Part shown: positions 1 to 6,515 of the stretch, piece after piece
How the letters are laid out: the number at the start of each line of letters is the position of its first letter
How positions within the stretch are numbered: position 1 is the stretch's first letter
DNA from: Bacteroidota bacterium
GTDB taxonomy: Bacteria > Bacteroidota > Bacteroidia > Bacteroidales > UBA10428
Reading direction: 5' to 3'
NCBI GenBank assembly: GCA_024640925.1
Contig: JAHEEB010000249.1
Coordinates: 1-6,515, forward strand
DNA: 6,515 bases
Translations under genes and position numbers: made by a program
Notes under the pieces: generated by a model
Database searches by the model: none
What the model saw: only the letters and a program-made list of their open reading frames with translations
What the model was told of the DNA's origin: nothing

Positions 1-1061
1 ATTTGGCCTATGGATTATTTTCCATTCCTTTCGGCTTACAAATGGACAAAATAAGCGTGAAAACCGTTTTGTTTATTGGAATGATCCTTCTAACAGCTGG
101 TTGTTTTTTGCTTTATTTTACAAACAATTATGTGGTTATTATTGCAATGATATTCCTTATTGGTGTTGGTGTTACTGCAATACAAACAGCTGGTAATCCC
201 TTTATCCGCGAATTGGACTCTCCCGATAAATACACTGCAAATTTAACTTTGGTTATTGGCATTGGAGGACTAGGTTATGCTTTTAGTCCTCTGTTGGTAC
301 CTGTTATTCAGAGAGCTGGATTCTCATGGAATACAGTATATCTGGTTTTTGGCATAATTAGTTCCATTTTACTTGTTATGATGTTGCCTTCCAAATTTCC
401 TGTAATTATCATACCGCCAGAAGAAAAGATTCAGACTAAAACAATTGCTTCTTTGCTGAAAAACAAATTGCTTCTTAGTTATGCAATTGGTATCTTCTTG
501 TATGTAGGAGGCGAAGTAGGTATGTCATCATATATCGTCTTGTTTCTTGATAAGATTCATCATATTGGAAGTGGTTTTTCTGAATTTGGTAATTCTTTTT
601 GGAGTAAATCATTTCCATCCATCGCGGCACTAGTTGTTGCACTTTTCTGGTTACTCCAGGCTATGGGCCGATTGGTTATGGGCTGGTTAATGAAGTATTT
701 TCGTCCAAAACCAATTTTTATTGTTCATAGTGCGGGTACTTGCATCGCTCTTTTGTTTGCCATTTATGGTTCTAAAGAAGTCACTATGTTTGCCTTTGTT
801 TTAACCGGATACTTTACTTCTGTTTTGTTTACTTCTATTTTCAGTGGAGCAATACAGAGCTTCGGAAAATACCAGGGCACCATTTCAGGTATTTTATGTA
901 CGGCAATTGTTGGAGGTGCCTTAGTTGGCTATTTGGTAGGTTTTGTTGGAGGAAAAACAAATATGAAAGTTGGCATGCTCCTTAATGTTATAGCTTTTTT
1001 CTATGTGTTTCTCTTATCTGTTTTTGGAAAAGGCAATATAAATGGCGAACCAATAAAATAG
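1..1061 (+). CDS. Sugar MFS transporter, FHS (FucP/glucose-galactose) type, 5'-truncated
   Basis: Inner-membrane permease, likely a sugar:proton symporter of the fucose-galactose-glucose (FHS, FucP-like) branch of the major facilitator superfamily. About 352 residues are visible. The frame is open to the window edge, and the first codon (TTG at 3) is more likely an internal Leu than a start: the protein begins inside TM2, directly before the conserved TM2-TM3 loop GLQMDK (residues 11-16), so roughly 60-70 N-terminal residues are missing. Ten further hydrophobic segments follow at about 21-39, 42-62, 80-100, 110-128, 157-180, 205-228, 236-256, 259-280, 294-316 and 321-341, which completes a 12-TM protein. 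FHS-like signatures are AGNPFIREL (63-71), YVGGEVGMSSY (167-177), the GRLVMGW loop (222-228) and SGILCTAIVGGALVG (295-309). The stop lies 7 bp before the ROK kinase, which suggests cotranscription and that the imported sugar is the kinase's substrate. The exact sugar is not readable. Confidence is high for MFS and good for FHS. Confidence 0.88.
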   Translation, partial: LAYGLFSIPFGLQMDKISVKTVLFIGMILLTAGCFLLYFTNNYVVIIAMIFLIGVGVTAIQTAGNPFIRELDSPDKYTANLTLVIGIGGLGYAFSPLLVPVIQRAGFSWNTVYLVFGIISSILLVMMLPSKFPVIIIPPEEKIQTKTIASLLKNKLLLSYAIGIFLYVGGEVGMSSYIVLFLDKIHHIGSGFSEFGNSFWSKSFPSIAALVVALFWLLQAMGRLVMGWLMKYFRPKPIFIVHSAGTCIALLFAIYGSKEVTMFAFVLTGYFTSVLFTSIFSGAIQSFGKYQGTISGILCTAIVGGALVGYLVGFVGGKTNMKVGMLLNVIAFFYVFLLSVFGKGNINGEPIK

Positions 1062-1068
1062 ACAGATT

Positions 1069-1959
1069 ATGGATTCAGGAAAAATAGCCATTGGTGTTGA
1101 TGTTGGAGGTACAAATATCCGAACAGGCGTTGTAACTCAAAATGGTGATCTGATGGGTACACCAATTTCCATCCCAACCAAAGCAAACGACAATAAAGAA
1201 CGAATTGCAGGAAGAATTTTTGATAGTATTGCTCAGGTAATTAATCAATCTCATTTAGAAAAAATCAATATACAAGGAATAGGACTTGGTGTTACTGGTC
1301 CACTGGATGTTAAAAACGGTAAAATATTACAATGTCCGAATTTACCTACTATGGATTTCTTTCCATTGAGAGTAGCTGTTGAAGAAAAATTTAACCTCCC
1401 TGTTTTTATGAACAACGATGCGAATGCCATGATGTTGGGTGAAACTCTTTGGGGAGCTGGAAAAGGTTCAAATTGTGTTCTTGGTATTACATTGGGAACA
1501 GGGTTGGGCTGTGCTATTATTATGGATAAAAAAATATGGATGGGTTCAACAGAAACAGCTGGGGAAATATGGATTTCTCCTTATAAAGGTGGTATAATTG
1601 AAGATGTTGTTTCAGGGAAAGGAGTTTCACAACTCTATGAAAATTTAAGCGGACGTAAGGTTAGTGCTAAAGAGTTATCGATTCTTGCCTTTAAGGGTGA
1701 CCTTTTTGCAAAAGAAGCGTGGAACGGATTTGGGCAAGCTGTTGCTTTTGCACTTTCCTGGTCCGTTAATCTTATTGATCCAGAGGTTATTATCATTGGA
1801 GGATCAATAGCCAATTCATCTGACTTATTTATGCCTTCTTTAAAGGAGGAGCTTTTAAAAAATCTATGTCCTGTTCCAGCTCAAAGAATTAAGCTTGTAA
1901 ATGCTGTTTTGGGAGATAATGCTGGTTTTATTGGTGCCGCTGCATTGGTATATTCGTAA
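1069..1959 (+). CDS. ROK-family sugar kinase (glucokinase-like) lacking the zinc-binding motif
   Basis: Cytoplasmic ATP-dependent sugar kinase of the ROK family, 296 residues, close to the usual ~300. Visible motifs: the phosphate-1 loop DVGGTNIRTG (11-20), GVTGPLD (74-80), NNDANAM (115-121) with the expected catalytic base Asp117, the phosphate-2 loop TLGTGLG (141-147), TAGEIW (163-168) with the sugar-contacting Glu166, the adenosine-region stretch DPEVIIIGGSI (237-247), and GDNAGFIGAA near the end. Oddity: canonical ROK proteins continue ExGH...CxCGxxGCxE, where His and three Cys bind structural zinc. Here the region reads EIWISPYKGGIIEDVVSG (166-183), with no His and no Cys cluster. The protein is otherwise full length, so this looks like a natural zinc-less subgroup and not decay. 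It has no N-terminal helix-turn-helix, so it is a kinase and not a NagC/XylR-type repressor. It starts at ATG 7 bp after the permease stop, with no obvious Shine-Dalgarno, and the two are probably translated from one mRNA. Substrate could be glucose, mannose, glucosamine or another hexose. Confidence 0.9.
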   Translation: MDSGKIAIGVDVGGTNIRTGVVTQNGDLMGTPISIPTKANDNKERIAGRIFDSIAQVINQSHLEKINIQGIGLGVTGPLDVKNGKILQCPNLPTMDFFPLRVAVEEKFNLPVFMNNDANAMMLGETLWGAGKGSNCVLGITLGTGLGCAIIMDKKIWMGSTETAGEIWISPYKGGIIEDVVSGKGVSQLYENLSGRKVSAKELSILAFKGDLFAKEAWNGFGQAVAFALSWSVNLIDPEVIIIGGSIANSSDLFMPSLKEELLKNLCPVPAQRIKLVNAVLGDNAGFIGAAALVYS

Positions 1960-1980
1960 ATAGTTTTTCTAAATTTGAAT

Positions 1981-2040
1981 ATGAGCATAAAAATTTATAT
2001 ACCCTTTATATTCCTTCTGGCTATTTTGGAAACAAATGCC
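1981..2040 (+). other. Sec signal peptide of the GH2 enzyme
   Basis: Residues 1-20 carry two lysines early (K4 is clear), a hydrophobic core IYIPFIFLLAIL and a TNA|Q junction. Gln at +1 of the mature protein is common in Bacteroidota exported enzymes. There is no Cys lipobox, so this is not a lipoprotein and the enzyme is probably soluble in the periplasm or released. The cleavage site is inferred by eye. Confidence 0.7.
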
Positions 2041-4752
2041 CAAACGCTGAAACTCTCAGAACATTGGTTCATTAAGAATTCTATCGAAGTGAAAGTTTCT
2101 GATGCAGAAGTGTCGTCTGTAAATTTTAAAACGGAAAGTTGGTATGAAACTACAATTCCTTCTACTGTTTTAAATGTGTTTGTAAAACATGGCATCTACC
2201 CAGATCCGCATATTGCCATGAATAACTTTCTGATTCCTGATGTATCAGACTCTTTTAATGAAAAACATAATTTAACAAAATACAGCTATCTTAAAAACAA
2301 AGAAAATCCGTGGAAGGATCCTTACTGGTATCGTACTGAAGTATTATTCCCTGATCAATACCGGAACAAACAGATTTGGCTTGTTTTTAATGGAATTAAT
2401 TACAGAGCTGATGTTTGGGTAAACGGTTATAAGGTTGCCGACCATAATCAAACTGCAGGTATGTTTCGTCGTTTCAGGTTTAATATTACTGCTTATGTTC
2501 AAGCAGGGGTTAAAAACGTCATTGCAGTAAAAATCTACCAGGTAGATCATCCTGGAGATCCTGATCCCGGCACCCAGTTTGTTGTTTTTGGCAATACCAG
2601 AGGGCATTCTACAGATATTTTTAAGGACGAAACTCTTAAAATGTCGGGTGGGTGGGACTGTGCACCTGTTGTTCGCGATCGGAATATGGGAATTTACCAG
2701 GATGTTTTTCTGGAAGCAACCGGCGATGTTTCTATCGATGATCCTTACATTACCACAAAACTTCCCTTGCCCGATACATCCATTGCAGAGGTGAAGATTC
2801 AAGCAATTCTTAAAAACAACTCCCATAAAACAATTACAGGTATTCTAACTGCAAAAATCGATTTAATCAGCGATCTCGAGTTTCCCTCTTACATAAAACA
2901 TCTGGAAGGCTCAATGCAATCGGTAATAGTTAAAAAAGAGTTCTCTATAAATCCCGATACAGCTCAAATCGTTATTCTCGATCCGAATGAATTTTCAGCT
3001 CTTACCATTAAAAAACCCTTTTTATGGTATCCAAATGGGTATGGAAAACAATACTTGCATAAGCTTTCCCTTTCCTTTGAAATAAAGGGGAAAACATCGG
3101 ATAAAAAAGAAATTAATTTTGGAATAAGGCAGGTTAATACGGAATTGAAACGCATTGGGGATGATTATGGCAGAATATTTTATATTAACGGGAAGCGTAT
3201 ATTCTGCAAAGGGGGTTGGTTACAGCCTGATATGCTGTTGAATATGGACAGGAAAAGAATTTTTGATGAAGCCCGTCTTCTTGCCGAAGCCAATGTCAAT
3301 ATTGTTGGAAACGAAGATTCCCCGGCTCCTTCGGAAGATGTTATAGAAAGCTATGATAAATATGGCATAATGTACTGGGAAGTGTTTTTTCAGTGCTGGC
3401 GTATGTATCCTGGTACAGAAACAGCCCATTACCCACTGGATCATCAGATGGCAGTAGCGGAAGTTGAAGATATTATAAAGAGGTATCGTAATAATCCCAG
3501 CATTATAGCCTGGTTTACCGCAAATGAGGTTATTGTTGATGAAGATCTCTATCTCTCAACACGAAAAACAGTAAAAAGTCTTGATACAACACGACCATTT
3601 ATTCCTACCACCAATATCGACTGGGATGTAGATCTGTTAACGCCTTATATAAAAGACGATTTGCCTACAGGCACATACGACGATGGTGCTCCAGACTACA
3701 ATTGGAACCCTCCGTCCTATTATTTTGATAAAGTAGAGGAAGTTCACTTGCAAATGTTCCGTAACGAATTGGGTGTTCCTTCTATTCCCGAATACAGCAG
3801 TTTACGCAAGTTTATTCCAACGGTAGATCCATTGCAACCACAGAATTTTCGAAATCCTATTTATCCGTTAGATAGCATATGGGCTGAACATGGCGCCTGG
3901 GATGGTCCCAATTATTGTTTCAGAGCATATGATAATGCAATACGGACCCTCTATGGTAATCCTACATCAACACTCCAATATGCAAATAATGGACAATATG
4001 TAAATGCCGATAGTTACCGGGCTATGTACGAAGCCGCCAATCATAAAATGTGGGATATAACCAGCGGGGTCATGCTATGGAAGCTTAATTCGTGTTGGCC
4101 CGATGTTGGCTGGCAGATATATGATTGGTACCTCAATCCAAATGCTGCCTATTACTATGCAAAAAAGGCAATGGAGCCTCTTCATGTCCAAATGAACTCC
4201 AATAACCGGAAACTTTCCGTAATTAATGCAACACATCTTAAACACCAATCGATGTTCGTGGAGGCACAAATTATCGATTTTAATTTGAATGTACTTTGGA
4301 AGCATACCGATACTATTTCTATTGATGCCGACTGCTATTTAGAATGTGCTGATATACCCAAACCCGTTGACTGTACTCCGGTTTATTTTGTGAAACTAAT
4401 ACTAAAAGATAAAAATGGGCAAACCATATCAGATAATTTGTACTGGCAGTGTTCCCAACACGAAGACTTTTCCGGATTAGCAGCTCTTCCAAAAGGAAAC
4501 CTGGATAAGAAAGTATCCATAACAGACTTGGGAAATGAACTAAAAATTCTGGTGAATTTAAAAAACAATACCAATTCGCTTTCTTTTTTCAATCGTTTAA
4601 TATTGTGCGACAATATTACCGGAACAGAGATATTGCCCACATTCTGGAGTGATAATTACTTTACTCTCTTCCCGGGAGAAGAAAAGAACATATCAGCCTA
4701 TGTAAATAAATCAGATTTAAAAGGGTTGAACCCAACAGTAAAAATTGAATAA
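1981..4752 (+). CDS. Secreted GH2 glycoside hydrolase, exo-beta-glucosaminidase/beta-mannosidase-like
   Basis: Retaining exo-type glycosidase of family GH2, 923 residues. I chose ATG at 1981 over the in-frame TTG at 1975 because it puts a short Lys-containing n-region before the hydrophobic core of a Sec signal peptide (1-20, ending TNA|Q), so the protein acts in the periplasm or outside the cell. Domains in order: beta-sandwich sugar-binding domain (~25-245) with DPYWYRTE (113-120), NGINYRADVWVNG (137-149) and GGWDCAPVVRDRNMGIYQDV (223-242); Ig-like domain (~255-385); TIM barrel (~390-720); C-terminal Ig-like domains (~740-923). The last resembles the Ig fold of exo-glucosaminidases, with WSDNYF (889-894) and PGE (898-900). 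The likely acid/base is Glu516 in WFTANE and the likely nucleophile is Glu596 in FRNELG; PDVGWQIYDWY (707-717) is typical of the CsxA/endo-mannosidase branch. As I recall the family, true exo-glucosaminidases (CsxA) carry Ser-Asp where this protein has Asn-Glu, so a beta-mannosidase or another exo-activity is at least as likely. It lies between the kinase (21 bp) and the DUF4434-like gene (18 bp). Confidence 0.88.
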   Translation: MSIKIYIPFIFLLAILETNAQTLKLSEHWFIKNSIEVKVSDAEVSSVNFKTESWYETTIPSTVLNVFVKHGIYPDPHIAMNNFLIPDVSDSFNEKHNLTKYSYLKNKENPWKDPYWYRTEVLFPDQYRNKQIWLVFNGINYRADVWVNGYKVADHNQTAGMFRRFRFNITAYVQAGVKNVIAVKIYQVDHPGDPDPGTQFVVFGNTRGHSTDIFKDETLKMSGGWDCAPVVRDRNMGIYQDVFLEATGDVSIDDPYITTKLPLPDTSIAEVKIQAILKNNSHKTITGILTAKIDLISDLEFPSYIKHLEGSMQSVIVKKEFSINPDTAQIVILDPNEFSALTIKKPFLWYPNGYGKQYLHKLSLSFEIKGKTSDKKEINFGIRQVNTELKRIGDDYGRIFYINGKRIFCKGGWLQPDMLLNMDRKRIFDEARLLAEANVNIVGNEDSPAPSEDVIESYDKYGIMYWEVFFQCWRMYPGTETAHYPLDHQMAVAEVEDIIKRYRNNPSIIAWFTANEVIVDEDLYLSTRKTVKSLDTTRPFIPTTNIDWDVDLLTPYIKDDLPTGTYDDGAPDYNWNPPSYYFDKVEEVHLQMFRNELGVPSIPEYSSLRKFIPTVDPLQPQNFRNPIYPLDSIWAEHGAWDGPNYCFRAYDNAIRTLYGNPTSTLQYANNGQYVNADSYRAMYEAANHKMWDITSGVMLWKLNSCWPDVGWQIYDWYLNPNAAYYYAKKAMEPLHVQMNSNNRKLSVINATHLKHQSMFVEAQIIDFNLNVLWKHTDTISIDADCYLECADIPKPVDCTPVYFVKLILKDKNGQTISDNLYWQCSQHEDFSGLAALPKGNLDKKVSITDLGNELKILVNLKNNTNSLSFFNRLILCDNITGTEILPTFWSDNYFTLFPGEEKNISAYVNKSDLKGLNPTVKIE

Positions 4753-4770
4753 AATTCTTAAAATAAATGT

Positions 4771-4848
4771 ATGGAGAGAAGGAATTTTTTTAAAAAATGC
4801 GGTTTGTCAGCTGCTTCTTTATTGATGCTCGATAAAACGTTTGCTATT
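4771..4848 (+). other. Twin-arginine-type signal peptide of the DUF4434-like protein
   Basis: The leader carries Arg3-Arg4 followed by N-F-F-K, which matches the Tat pattern RRxFxK, then a weakly hydrophobic segment of about 12 residues and a likely cleavage after Ala26. Cys10 sits in the charged region before the hydrophobic core, so it is not a lipobox Cys. This suggests folded export; Sec export remains possible because such leaders are sometimes promiscuous. Confidence 0.6.
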
Positions 4849-5841
4849 GGTGATTCACTATTCTCAGAGACTGACTATAAGCGGAACACAGCTATTAAAC
4901 CGATTATGGGATCATGGTTTGAATTTTATCATACATTCGCTCCCGAAGGCATTTATTGGAATCCTGTTCTTCCTAAATTTACCGAACAGCAATGGAGAGC
5001 TAAAATCAAAGAAATGAGTGAGGCCGGATTGGAGTATCTTGTTTTAATGGCTATTGCTTTCGATGGAAAAACATATTATCCGTCAAAGCTTCAACCTCAA
5101 CACGAATATGATTGTCCCGACCCTCTGGAAACAGTCCTTTCCGCAGCAGACGAATGTGGTATTAAATTTTTTATAAGTAACGATTTTTGGTCTGACTGGC
5201 AAAACAGCAAAAATAATATGACAAATGAGGATGTTGCCAAGATTCGCCAGAAAGGAATGGAAGAAGTAGCAGAAAGATATTCGCATCATAAGAGTTTCTA
5301 TGGTTGGTACTTCCCTAACGAATCGGGGTTATGGAACACCATCGATGAAACCACTATTACTTATGTGAACAATTGTAGCCGGATAGCAAAACAATTAACA
5401 CCACGTTCGGTTAATCTTATTGCCCCTTATGGTACCCATTCCATTCGTCTTGATGATAAATATGTAAGCCAGCTTGAGAAACTCGACATTGATATTGTTG
5501 CTTATCAGGATGAAATTGGAGTGAAAAAAACAAGAGTCGGATATGCCGGAAAGTACTACGAGGAGTTGTATAAAGCTCATTCGAAAGCCGGTCGTGCAAG
5601 GCTTTGGGCCGACATGGAAATATTTGAGTTCGAAGGTGATGTTTATAAAAGCGCTTTAATACCTGCCAGTTTCGACAGGGTGCTAAAACAAATGGAAGAT
5701 ATTTCCCCTTTTGTGGAAAATATATTGGTTTATCAGTATCTAGGAATAATGAATAAACCAGGTTCATTGGCTTCGGTCGGTCACCCAAACTCCGGAAAAC
5801 TTTATACCGATTATACAAACTGGTTAAAAGCTCAACGTTGA
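4771..5841 (+). CDS. Tat-exported DUF4434-like putative TIM-barrel glycoside hydrolase
   Basis: Exported protein of 356 residues that I place, by pattern, in the DUF4434 group of glycosidase-like TIM barrels; its biochemical activity is not established here. The N-terminus is a twin-arginine-type leader: ERRNFFKK (2-9), a moderately hydrophobic stretch GLSAASLLML, and a possible cleavage near TFA (~26). The mature part opens with GSWFEFYH, then a Trp-containing helix (EQQWRAKIKEMSEAGLEYLV), a strand giving LMAIAFDGKTYYP, a helix plus strand ending in FFISNDFWSDW, and the characteristic GWYFPNE (178-184). Glu184 after the fourth strand and Glu283 in LWADMEIFEFEG are placed like the acid/base and nucleophile of clan GH-A enzymes, but this role is inferred. 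The start is ATG at 4771, 18 bp after the GH2 stop; an ATG at 4767 is out of frame. The location suggests it acts on the same glycan as the GH2 enzyme. A carbohydrate-binding or non-catalytic role is possible. Confidence 0.75.
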   Translation: MERRNFFKKCGLSAASLLMLDKTFAIGDSLFSETDYKRNTAIKPIMGSWFEFYHTFAPEGIYWNPVLPKFTEQQWRAKIKEMSEAGLEYLVLMAIAFDGKTYYPSKLQPQHEYDCPDPLETVLSAADECGIKFFISNDFWSDWQNSKNNMTNEDVAKIRQKGMEEVAERYSHHKSFYGWYFPNESGLWNTIDETTITYVNNCSRIAKQLTPRSVNLIAPYGTHSIRLDDKYVSQLEKLDIDIVAYQDEIGVKKTRVGYAGKYYEELYKAHSKAGRARLWADMEIFEFEGDVYKSALIPASFDRVLKQMEDISPFVENILVYQYLGIMNKPGSLASVGHPNSGKLYTDYTNWLKAQR

Positions 5842-5854
5842 CCAAACTATCGGT

Positions 5855-5880
5855 CTGAATTTAAAACTTTAAAACTGAAT
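5855..5880 (+). repeat. Short direct repeats in the 41-bp gap before the propeller gene
   Basis: The widest intergenic gap in the window (5842-5882) holds two abutting copies of TTAAAACT (5861-5868 and 5869-5876), framed by two copies of CTGAAT (5855-5860 and 5875-5880). The repeats are plain in the sequence. Whether they mean anything is open: the tract is AT-rich and may simply be a leader favouring unstructured translation initiation, or a small operator or promoter part. No full Bacteroidota -33/-7 promoter (TTG ... TAnnTTTG) is recognisable here. Confidence 0.4.
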
Positions 5881-5882
5881 GT

Positions 5883-6515
5883 ATGAAGAACTATATAGCA
5901 TTATTATTCTTGCTCATTTCAATGAGTGCTTTTGCAGGTAAATGGACAATCTATAAAATTGAAGATAATTCTTCTCCTAAAAATGATATCACTTCCATTT
6001 GCATCGACAAACAGGGCTTATTATGGGTTGCTACATCCTATGGAATTTATAAATATACCAATGGAAAATGGACTGCCCAGGGACCCGAAAATATTTATGT
6101 CCGTACATTATTTATTGATAACAGCAATGTTAAATGGGCTGGTTTAACAGGAGGTGGAGTAGAAAGAAGTGAAGATGGCTCCATTTGGACGAATGTCCCT
6201 GAAGCAACAAAAAGTTCTTCAGTCAATGTAATTAGCTCTGACTCTAAAGGTTCCATATGGGTAGGCGATTGGAACGAAGGCCTTTTTAATTTTGAAAAAC
6301 AAGCTAATGGCAATGAACATTGGGTGAATTACAGGGCAGCTGATGAAAAGGTTGGTGATACCGTTAAAATTGGCGATAATGCCATTCTTTCTATTTTTTG
6401 CGATTATAAAAACCGCATGTGGTTTGGATCTTATCATGGACTATCGCTGTTGGAAAATAACAAATGGGCCTTTTATAATAAGCAAAACAGCAAATTGCCC
6501 GATAATACTATTTAT
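5883..6515 (+). CDS. Secreted beta-propeller protein (two-component regulator propeller repeats), 3'-truncated
   Basis: The frame opens at ATG 5883 and stays open for 211 codons to the window edge, so the gene is partial and its full size unknown. The N-terminus is a Sec signal peptide, with MKNY then a hydrophobic core and an AFA|G junction near residue 18. Four Reg_prop-type blade repeats follow, each with an I/V-x-x-I-x-x-D-x-x-G-x-hydrophobic-W-hydrophobic-(A/G)-x(n)-G-hydrophobic core: about 36-58 (DKQGLLWVATSYGIYKY), 73-96 (DNSNVKWAGLTGGGVE), 114-137 (DSKGSIWVGDWNEGLFNF) and 168-191 (DYKNRMWFGSYHGLSLLE). Spacer phrases such as NKWAFYNKQNSKLPDNTIY are also typical. These propellers form the periplasmic sensor of hybrid two-component systems that control glycan loci, but also occur as standalone secreted proteins. 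The visible part cannot decide which; the NS.LPDN spacers lean towards standalone. It follows the DUF4434-like gene by 41 bp, so it is probably in the same operon or just after it. Confidence 0.85.
   Translation, partial: MKNYIALLFLLISMSAFAGKWTIYKIEDNSSPKNDITSICIDKQGLLWVATSYGIYKYTNGKWTAQGPENIYVRTLFIDNSNVKWAGLTGGGVERSEDGSIWTNVPEATKSSSVNVISSDSKGSIWVGDWNEGLFNFEKQANGNEHWVNYRAADEKVGDTVKIGDNAILSIFCDYKNRMWFGSYHGLSLLENNKWAFYNKQNSKLPDNTIY

Noticed and set aside
3..5. TTG as the start codon of the transporter
   Set aside because: The frame is open to the window edge and the protein would begin inside TM2, without TM1; this is a truncated gene, not a natural start.
1069..1959. ROK protein as a transcriptional repressor (NagC/XylR type)
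   Set aside because: The protein begins with the ATP-binding loop at residue 11, leaving no room for an N-terminal helix-turn-helix, and the kinase motifs are intact.
1970..1977. TAAATTTG, a perfect match to the Bacteroidota -7 box TAnnTTTG, with a TTG at 1945-1947
   Set aside because: The spacer of 22 is slightly long, and transcription would start at about the GH2 ATG, giving an essentially leaderless mRNA. In AT-rich DNA such a match is expected by chance.
1975..1980. TTG start for the GH2 gene, two codons before the ATG
   Set aside because: ATG at 1981 gives an equally good signal peptide with a stronger start codon; TTG adds only two residues.
2344..2826. Minus-strand open frame of 160 codons
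   Set aside because: It lies wholly inside the well-supported GH2 gene and its translation is Cys/Ile/Asn-rich with no recognisable domain; it is an antisense shadow.
4767..4769. ATG just before the DUF4434-like start as an alternative start
   Set aside because: It is one base out of register with the coding frame; the twin-arginine leader begins properly at 4771.
5417..5845. Minus-strand open frame of 142 codons
   Set aside because: It lies opposite the DUF4434-like gene, has no recognisable motif, and mirrors the codons of the sense gene.
5926..6147. Plus-strand open frame of 73 codons near the 3' end
   Set aside because: It is out of frame with the propeller gene starting at 5883, which has a signal peptide and clear blade repeats across the same bases.

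Overview
The window reads as part of a Bacteroidota (Bacteroidetes) genome, probably of the Bacteroidales or a related order. The DNA is AT-rich, and no gene start has a clear Shine-Dalgarno sequence; the starts are preceded by A/T-rich leaders, as is usual in this phylum. The families also fit: an FHS-type sugar permease, a CsxA-like GH2 enzyme with an ...NA|Q signal-peptide junction, a DUF4434-like protein with a twin-arginine leader, and a Reg_prop beta-propeller protein. The phylum call is inferred from these traits and not from a marker gene.

Layout: all five genes are on the + strand and tightly packed. (1) 1-1061 is the 3' part of a sugar MFS transporter of the FHS/FucP group; its start lies before the window. 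(2) 1069-1959 is a ROK-family sugar kinase that lacks the family's usual zinc site, 7 bp downstream. (3) 1981-4752 is a secreted GH2 glycosidase of the exo-glucosaminidase/beta-mannosidase-like branch, 21 bp downstream. (4) 4771-5841 is an exported DUF4434-like putative TIM-barrel glycosidase, 18 bp downstream. (5) 5883-6515 is the 5' part of a secreted beta-propeller protein of the two-component-regulator-propeller type, 41 bp downstream; it runs off the window. No RNA genes, insertion sequences, CRISPR arrays, terminators or gene-free stretches over 300 bp were seen.

Working model (inference): this is a small carbohydrate-use operon. The GH2 enzyme, and perhaps the DUF4434-like protein, cut a glycan or glycoside outside the cytoplasm. 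The FHS permease imports the freed monosaccharide with protons, and the ROK kinase phosphorylates it for central metabolism. The propeller protein could be a glycan-sensing or glycan-binding component. The sugar itself cannot be read from the sequence; mannose, glucosamine and glucose are the leading candidates. No SusC/SusD pair is inside the window. The least described parts are the DUF4434-like protein and the zinc-less ROK kinase.
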